Shown: positions 32,358 to 36,787 of the stretch, one piece after another | Layout: each line of letters opens with the position of its first letter | How positions within the stretch are numbered: the stretch's first letter is position 1 | Source of the DNA: Verrucomicrobiota bacterium | GTDB lineage: Bacteria; Verrucomicrobiota; Lentisphaeria; JABSQK01; JAJFLO01 | Direction of reading: 5' to 3' | DNA: 36,787 bases | Assembly (NCBI GenBank): GCA_021772615.1 | Contig: JAJFLQ010000167.1 | Span: 1 to 36,787, forward strand | The notes under the pieces: model-generated | The model's input: only the letters and a program-made list of their open reading frames with translations | Database searches by the model: none | What the model was told of the DNA's origin: nothing | Made by a program: the position numbers and the translations under genes

Positions 32358-32610
32358 CAAATGGTCTGCGGGCGGCTTGGCAACGACGGAATTTCGATTG
32401 CCGAGCCGGTCGGCGGAGTGTTTGTCACGCGCTGGGGGCGATGAGCGAGTCTGTTCTGCGGCGACTCGCTTAAAACCGCCCGGTATATATGCGCTCCGGC
32501 GCGTGTGTGACTCACAAACAATTGACGTGCAGCATTCCAATGGGGGCGTTGTCACAACGGACACGTTACGACGCCTCCCTGCGGATAACGCTGCGGATTT
32601 ATGGAGTACG

Positions 32611-34707
32611 ATGGTAAATAACCGATCCATCACATCGATACGGATGGCCTCGTTCGCGCCCTGGCACCTGTTAGTGGCTTGCCTTGTCGCGATGTTCTGG
32701 TGGGCATCGCTTGCGATTGCCCAGGAGGGCATAGACAGTCCGCGCGCATCGGCTACGGCACTGGTCGCCGTTGATTTAGTCGACGATTACGATCATGGCG
32801 TCCGAATCTTCGATTTCGATCGCGACCGCTTTGTTATCATGGACAATGTCGACGGCTCTATCCGTGTCGACGACAAGCCGAATCTCTTGACGGCGTTCAG
32901 CATAACGGGTTTCGGTGAGGACATCGCGCGGGCCGCCTTGGTGAACGATCCGGTGTTAAGCGGGTCGTCTGCCATCGTTCTTGAAACTGGTGCCGGTGGA
33001 TTTACCGAGTCGAACACGTTTATCGGATTCAGTAAGTCAATGCCGTTCGCAATGGACGCGTCTGCATTCACTCACGTCGCGTACTTTGCGCGCAGCCCGA
33101 ATACCGATGACGACGTGCGGCATATCGTCTTGCGGCTGGTTGTTGGCGACGGCGGTGTTGATGGCGGGACGGGTGCGGTGTGGAGTCAGATCGTGCCCCT
33201 CGACGGTTCGTTTCTTCCAGATCTCACGGATCCACGTAACACGTCGTTGAGCAAGCTATCAGAATACACACGTGTCCTGGTGCCGCTCGACACCGCCACG
33301 GGTTTTGCAGGTCAGCAGGGCAGAACATTCGATGTGTCGGAACTCACCGCGATCAATTTTGAATTGCGCCGCTGGAATGGCGGTGGCAACGACGGTGTGC
33401 GTACCGTGTACATTGATGATGTGATTTTTCTCGACTTGAGCCGGCCCCATCGCCTGCGTGTCGAAACAACGCCCGTAGCCGGAATTGGTATCAGCGGTGA
33501 TTTCAATGGACAAACACCATCGCCACTTGTCGATGTGGCGGATTCCGCATCCGTGACGCTTACCGCTCCTGCGTCGGCAATGGTCGGCGAGGTGAATCAC
33601 GCATTTCAGCATTGGACCGTAAACGGTAGAATTATTGGTGAAAGCAGTGCAAGCACCGTCGCTTTCACGGTGTTGCGCGACACTTCAGCTATCGCGGTGT
33701 ATGAGGCACTGCCTCCGCCGTTGACACTCACCGTCCGTACCAAGCCAGAATCTGATGCCGCCATACGCGATGGTGACGGGCAGGCCGTGCCCGCCGTCGG
33801 ATTCGTAAATGACAACGCAAATATTGTTCTGCAAGCGCCCGAATCGCACACCATCAATGGTGCCGCACACAGATTTGTCCATTGGCTGGTAAATGATCGG
33901 CCGCAGCCGTTGTTTGAGCCGACCATCGCGTTTCAAATTACCGAGGATACGATCGCAGAGGCGGTGTACGATGACCGACATTTTGTGATCGTCAGTTCGC
34001 TGCCGGTAGAGGGTGTCGAGATATCCGCATCTCCGGCTGACATCACGGTCATTCCGGATAGGGCAGAAACACCATTCCTGATTCCGGTCGAAACCAACGG
34101 CAGTATCACGTTACAGGCGCCGGCGTCACTGGCGACGCCGGCTGTGAATTTTCGGCGTTGGGTGACAACTGAGGGCAATGTCGCGACACGCGGGACTGAC
34201 GGTGTAGTCGCGTTGGCACTGGCCAATGTCACTGCGGATGTGTTGGCCGAGGCCGTATTCTCGCCTGCCCTGGTATTCGGTGCTCAGTGGAACTTAATGT
34301 CGATGCCGGTTGAATCGTCCAGTAGCATTGGCGCCATACTCGGCGGCAGCGTAGCGGCGACTGCCGTGTGGTCATGGCAGGTCAATTATTTTACAGAGGT
34401 AGGCCTGTCTTCAGCCTTTGCGACTCACACCGGTTATTGGATCTTTAATCCAGGTAGCGCGGCATTCGTACCCGTAACCGGACAGCCTGCGGCATCCACC
34501 GCAGCGTTGGCGCCTGGCTGGAATCTTATAGGCATAAGTGGAGACGAACCGGTATCGAGCAGCGTCGTGGGCACGGTGACAGGTAATTTTTGGGCTTGGG
34601 ACAATCTGAATCAGCGTTATATTGCCGTGGACGGCTCGACAACTCCCGTTCACAAACGCGGTAAACTTTTTCCCGGTCTTGGATACTGGGTGTACAACGG
34701 AAATTAG
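32611..34707 (+). CDS. Secreted protein with module B, three bacterial repeat domains and a duplicated WNL/GYW C-terminus
   Basis: About 698 aa from ATG 32611 (GGAG four bases upstream); the open frame extends to 32377 without conserved sequence. Export signal: WHLLVACLVAMFWWASLAIA. Residues ~55-275 are module B again (VDDYDHG, LRLVVGDGG, VYIDDVIFLD). Three InlB-like 'bacterial repeat' domains follow (~280-550), each with a V-x-L-x-A-P strand and an (F/H)-x-(H/R)-W turn: VTLTAPAS/FQHWTVNG, IVLQAPES/FVHWLVND and ITLQAPAS/FRRWVTTE. The last ~145 residues are two half-repeats: WNLMSMPVE to GYWIF and GWNLIGI to GYWVYNGN, a terminal arrangement I associate with surface proteins of such bacteria. 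It could be a cell-surface adhesin; the terminal repeats may serve secretion or anchoring. Function is not established. Confidence 0.85.
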   Translation: MVNNRSITSIRMASFAPWHLLVACLVAMFWWASLAIAQEGIDSPRASATALVAVDLVDDYDHGVRIFDFDRDRFVIMDNVDGSIRVDDKPNLLTAFSITGFGEDIARAALVNDPVLSGSSAIVLETGAGGFTESNTFIGFSKSMPFAMDASAFTHVAYFARSPNTDDDVRHIVLRLVVGDGGVDGGTGAVWSQIVPLDGSFLPDLTDPRNTSLSKLSEYTRVLVPLDTATGFAGQQGRTFDVSELTAINFELRRWNGGGNDGVRTVYIDDVIFLDLSRPHRLRVETTPVAGIGISGDFNGQTPSPLVDVADSASVTLTAPASAMVGEVNHAFQHWTVNGRIIGESSASTVAFTVLRDTSAIAVYEALPPPLTLTVRTKPESDAAIRDGDGQAVPAVGFVNDNANIVLQAPESHTINGAAHRFVHWLVNDRPQPLFEPTIAFQITEDTIAEAVYDDRHFVIVSSLPVEGVEISASPADITVIPDRAETPFLIPVETNGSITLQAPASLATPAVNFRRWVTTEGNVATRGTDGVVALALANVTADVLAEAVFSPALVFGAQWNLMSMPVESSSSIGAILGGSVAATAVWSWQVNYFTEVGLSSAFATHTGYWIFNPGSAAFVPVTGQPAASTAALAPGWNLIGISGDEPVSSSVVGTVTGNFWAWDNLNQRYIAVDGSTTPVHKRGKLFPGLGYWVYNGN

Positions 34708-34725
34708 TTTCTGGGAATAGCGGAG

Positions 34726-35244
34726 ATGTTGGGATTACCCAAAGGTAAGGTCAGGCTCCATCCCTATACACCGGCATGGGCCGAGCATTTTAAGGATGAA
34801 AAACGCAGGATTGAGGCCTGTCTGGGAACGCTGATCGTCGATGTATACCATTTCGGCAGTACCTCTGTACCAGGGTTGGATGCCAAGCCGATCATCGATT
34901 CTGCGATCACAGTACGGTCCCTTGATGCGGTGGAACGGTGTATACCACTGCTGCACGAGCTTGGTTATGACTGCCATGGGGAGTGTGTCCTTCAGGAAAG
35001 CATTTTCTTCACACGTGGAGAACCCGTAACGCATCACGCGCATATCGTCGAGCACGACGGCATGATCCTCAAAAAGTGGTTGTATTTCCGTGACCGACTG
35101 CGCACCAGTTCGGAGCTTTCCCAAAGATACCTCGATCTAAAACGTGAACTCGAAAAAAAATACAGCGACGACAGGGTTTCTTACGGGATCGGAAAAAACA
35201 GCTTTCTGAAAGACGTTCTGTCGGGACTGGAAGACTCATCGTGA
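34726..35244 (+). CDS. GrpB-family protein (nucleotidyltransferase fold)
   Basis: A 172-aa GrpB/UPF0157 protein. Core motifs are YTPAWAEHFKDEKRRIEACL, VYHFGSTSVPGLDAKPIID (about residues 41-59, the G-S/D-x-D nucleotidyltransferase-like site), HHAHIVEHDG and LYFRDRLRTS, then the C-terminal KNSFLKDVL. The typical I-D-I/L-x-V after GLDAKP is IIDSAITV here. Such enzymes are distantly related to nucleotidyltransferases, and some are fused to CoaE; the substrate is not certain. ATG 34726 lies 18 bases after the preceding stop, with GGGA and GGAG close upstream. Its end overlaps the start of the SUMF1 gene as GTGA, so the two are translationally coupled. Confidence 0.9.
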   Translation: MLGLPKGKVRLHPYTPAWAEHFKDEKRRIEACLGTLIVDVYHFGSTSVPGLDAKPIIDSAITVRSLDAVERCIPLLHELGYDCHGECVLQESIFFTRGEPVTHHAHIVEHDGMILKKWLYFRDRLRTSSELSQRYLDLKRELEKKYSDDRVSYGIGKNSFLKDVLSGLEDSS

Positions 35245-36134
35245 CTACACATGCAGTTTATTTCCGCGGCCTCCGAGCGCTTATCGCCACCTTGTTTTGT
35301 GGCAGTGTCGTTGTCGTCTGCGGCTGTAAAACGACATATACGTGGATCGATCATGCAGAGGGCCGATTGCTTGAGGCATCCGATGACATTCATGCGGTGC
35401 CGGTCACCGGTGAATCGTGGGTCGTGCCCGGCGTAGACGTCGCGTTTGAGCCCGTTGAACCCGGGACGTTTAGAATGGGGTCCCTGTATCCTGGCGACAG
35501 TAACAGCACGCCGTGGCACTTTGTTACCTTGACCAAGCCGTTCTGGATCGGAAAATACGAAGTCACACAGGAACAATATTCGCGAGTCGTCGGCAACAAC
35601 CCCAGCAATATCGTGGTGGCAAAGCGACCGGTCAACCAGGTTACATGGGAAGAGGCAGCGTATTTTTGTCTCGTTTTGACAGTCACGGAAAACACCTCCG
35701 GGCGCCTGCCCGATGGCTATGTGTACCGGTTGCCGACAGAGGCTGAGTGGGAATATTGCAGCAGAGCCGGTTCTATGTCCGAGTATGCGCACAATATCAA
35801 GGCGGTAGCTTGGCATGCTGGAAATAGCAAGGGGCGTGCCCATGCCGTCGGATTGAAAGAGGCGAACGCGTGGGGCCTGTACGATATGCTGGGAAACATT
35901 GCCGAATGGTGCGACGACCGTGACGGTGCATACAGCAGTGCCGGCACCACCGATCCCCGCGGTCCAGCGTCGGGTACGTTTCGTATTGTCCGCGGCGGGA
36001 GCTGGGACAATGCCGAAGAGGTTTGCAATCATACCTACCGCTTTTCATACGATCCGGGCAGCAGTAACTTCATCACCGGATTCCGCGTCGTGCTCGCAGC
36101 AGCATTGAAACAGCCGCAGCAACCGTCAAACTAA
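35241..36134 (+). CDS. SUMF1-fold lipoprotein
   Basis: A 297-aa SUMF1-domain protein. The N-terminus RALIATLFCGSVVVVCGCKT looks like a lipoprotein signal, with the modified Cys probably C29 or C27. SUMF1 motifs follow in order: VPGVDVAFEPVEPGTFRMG, PFWIGKYEVTQEQYSRVVG, RPVNQVTWEEAAYFC, YRLPTEAEWEYCSRAG, NAWGLYDMLGNIAEWCDD, IVRGGSWDN and ITGFRVVLA. In the region where formylglycine-generating enzymes carry their active Cys pair only one Cys remains (VCNHTYRFSYD), so it is more likely a binding or structural protein than a sulfatase activator. The GTG start at 35241 overlaps the GrpB-like stop by four bases. It is a distant paralogue of the SUMF1 protein at 18365-19156. Confidence 0.88.
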   Translation: MTTHAVYFRGLRALIATLFCGSVVVVCGCKTTYTWIDHAEGRLLEASDDIHAVPVTGESWVVPGVDVAFEPVEPGTFRMGSLYPGDSNSTPWHFVTLTKPFWIGKYEVTQEQYSRVVGNNPSNIVVAKRPVNQVTWEEAAYFCLVLTVTENTSGRLPDGYVYRLPTEAEWEYCSRAGSMSEYAHNIKAVAWHAGNSKGRAHAVGLKEANAWGLYDMLGNIAEWCDDRDGAYSSAGTTDPRGPASGTFRIVRGGSWDNAEEVCNHTYRFSYDPGSSNFITGFRVVLAAALKQPQQPSN

Positions 36135-36412
36135 GATGGCATTTTGAGGTCAAAATCGGCTTAGGCCGACAGGGTTGTGAAAAAAGTATTAGAATAATGG
36201 TGAACAAGGCTTGTAAGCATCCCATTCACTACTAGATTACTTATTCACTATAGCAACTTGGTTGTTGCGATGTGGGGATCTTTGACAATTGAATAGTGCG
36301 ATATAGGGCCGACAAAGAATTAATTCCTTTGAGCGTATTTCCAACTGAGTCACTCAGGTGATTTTTGGAAAAGGCTCATTTGAATCGTCCGTGAGAGCGG
36401 ACAACGTAGTTT
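36135..36412 (+). promoter_or_regulatory. Leader region of the rRNA operon
   Basis: There is no gene here. TCTTTGACAATTGAATAG (36279-36296) resembles the sequence found in many rRNA leaders and spacers. TTTCCAA (36338-36344) pairs with TTGGAAA (36365-36371) around an inner CTGAG-TCA-CTCAG hairpin, a likely precursor-processing or antitermination structure. The rRNA promoter must lie in the AT-rich left half, but no well-spaced -35/-10 pair is convincing. Confidence 0.55.
36338..36371 (+). repeat. Inverted repeat in the 16S leader
   Basis: A 7-bp outer stem TTTCCAA/TTGGAAA encloses the 5-bp hairpin CTGAG-TCA-CTCAG (36345-36357). The structure ends 42 bases before the predicted mature 16S 5' end. 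It is probably a processing-related or box-like element of the pre-rRNA. Confidence 0.6.
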
Positions 36413-36787
36413 ACTACGGAGAGTTTGATCCTGGCTCAGAATGAACGCTGGCGGCATGGATTAGGCATGCAAGTCGAACGGTTAGTTTTCCTGTTTCCTT
36501 CGGGATTTTGGAGAACGAAAGTGGCGAAAGGGTGAGTAACGCGTGAGCAACCTACCTCAAGGTCGGGGATAGCCCTGCGAAAGTGGGATTAATACCGGAT
36601 GTGGCGTTCTGTCTTATGGCAGAATTGCTAAAGTTTTTTCGTCTTGAGATGGGCTCGCGTCCTATTAGCTTGTTGGTGAGGTAACGGCTCACCAAGGCGA
36701 CGACAGGTAGGTGGTCTGAGAGGACGATCACCCACACTGGGACTGAGACACTGCCCAGACTCCTACGGGAGGCTGCAGTCGAGAATC
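36413..36787 (+). rRNA. 16S ribosomal RNA, 5' part (cut by window end)
   Basis: AGAGTTTGATCCTGGCTCAG at 36420-36439 is the universal 27F site, placing the mature 5' end at about 36413. It is followed by GAACGCTGGCGGCATGGATT, AGGCATGCAAGTCGAACGG, GCGAAAGGGTGAGTAACGCG and, near the edge, ACTCCTACGGGAGGCTGC then AGTCGAGAATC. Only about 375 of ~1500 bases are inside the window. The T in GGCTGC (GGCAGC in most bacteria), with an otherwise standard probe site, matches the variant I recall for Lentisphaerota-type PVC bacteria. Confidence 0.98.

Noticed and set aside
31674..32732. 352-codon minus-strand frame across two secreted-protein genes
   Set aside because: Composition is shadow-like and it spans two genes with signal peptides and ribosome binding sites on the other strand.
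36282..36307. TTGACA ... TATAGG as the rRNA promoter
   Set aside because: The spacer is 14 bases, too short for a sigma-70 promoter, and TTTGACAATTGAATAG resembles rRNA leader sequence rather than a promoter.
36552..36737. Minus-strand ORF near the right edge
   Set aside because: It lies entirely inside the 16S rRNA gene.

Overview
The right edge (from about 36413) is the first ~375 bases of a 16S rRNA gene. Its bacterial-probe region reads ACTCCTACGGGAGGCTGC and is followed by AGTCGAGAATC. From memory this version is typical of Lentisphaerota/Kiritimatiellota-type bacteria within the PVC superphylum rather than Proteobacteria or classical Planctomycetes. A PEP-CTERM protein, two SUMF1-fold proteins, a HEAT-repeat protein, a four-helix-bundle protein and giant modular secreted proteins fit that placement. 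The phylum is an inference; the full 16S gene would settle it.

Layout. (a) 1-1913, minus strand: edge of a possible lipid or polyketide locus, with a hot-dog thioesterase and a flavin enzyme carrying all the halogenase hallmarks I know. (b) 2569-8030, plus strand: small housekeeping and accessory genes (VOC protein, EI24 membrane protein, a four-helix-bundle cassette with an in-frame amber codon and flanking repeats, a methyltransferase, a HEAT-repeat protein). (c) 8253-8990: an AT-rich PEP-CTERM protein. (d) 9012-18289, minus strand: a tightly packed surface-polysaccharide operon. In transcription order it holds a frameshifted GNAT acetyltransferase, polysaccharide deacetylase, NeuD/PglD-type acetyltransferase, DegT-type aminotransferase, GT4, two GT2 enzymes, a nucleotidyltransferase-family protein split over two overlapping ORFs, and a third GT2-like enzyme. 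(e) 18365-20495, minus strand: a SUMF1-fold secreted protein and an orphan Tat-type polyamine-binding protein. (f) 20838-34707, plus strand: five consecutive secreted proteins. They are a 1215-aa GH18-like protein with three copies of one beta-sandwich module, two tandem ~193-aa paralogues, a 1647-aa beta-propeller/alpha-toroid/Ig-like protein, a 373-aa protein and a 698-aa protein. The last three share one further module. (g) 34726-36134: a GrpB-like protein translationally coupled to a SUMF1 lipoprotein. (h) rRNA leader and 16S.

How it fits together. Region (d) would build and decorate a polysaccharide containing acylated amino sugars. PEP-CTERM proteins are generally linked to exopolysaccharide export, so (c) may act at the same surface. 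Region (f) is the best candidate for an undescribed system: a co-oriented set of secreted, repeat-built, carbohydrate-binding-like proteins sharing locally duplicated modules, with only one plausible glycosidase domain and no recognisable transporter or regulator beside it. Three reading-frame disruptions (four-helix bundle, GNAT, nucleotidyltransferase) suggest gene decay, phase-variable slippage or assembly errors.
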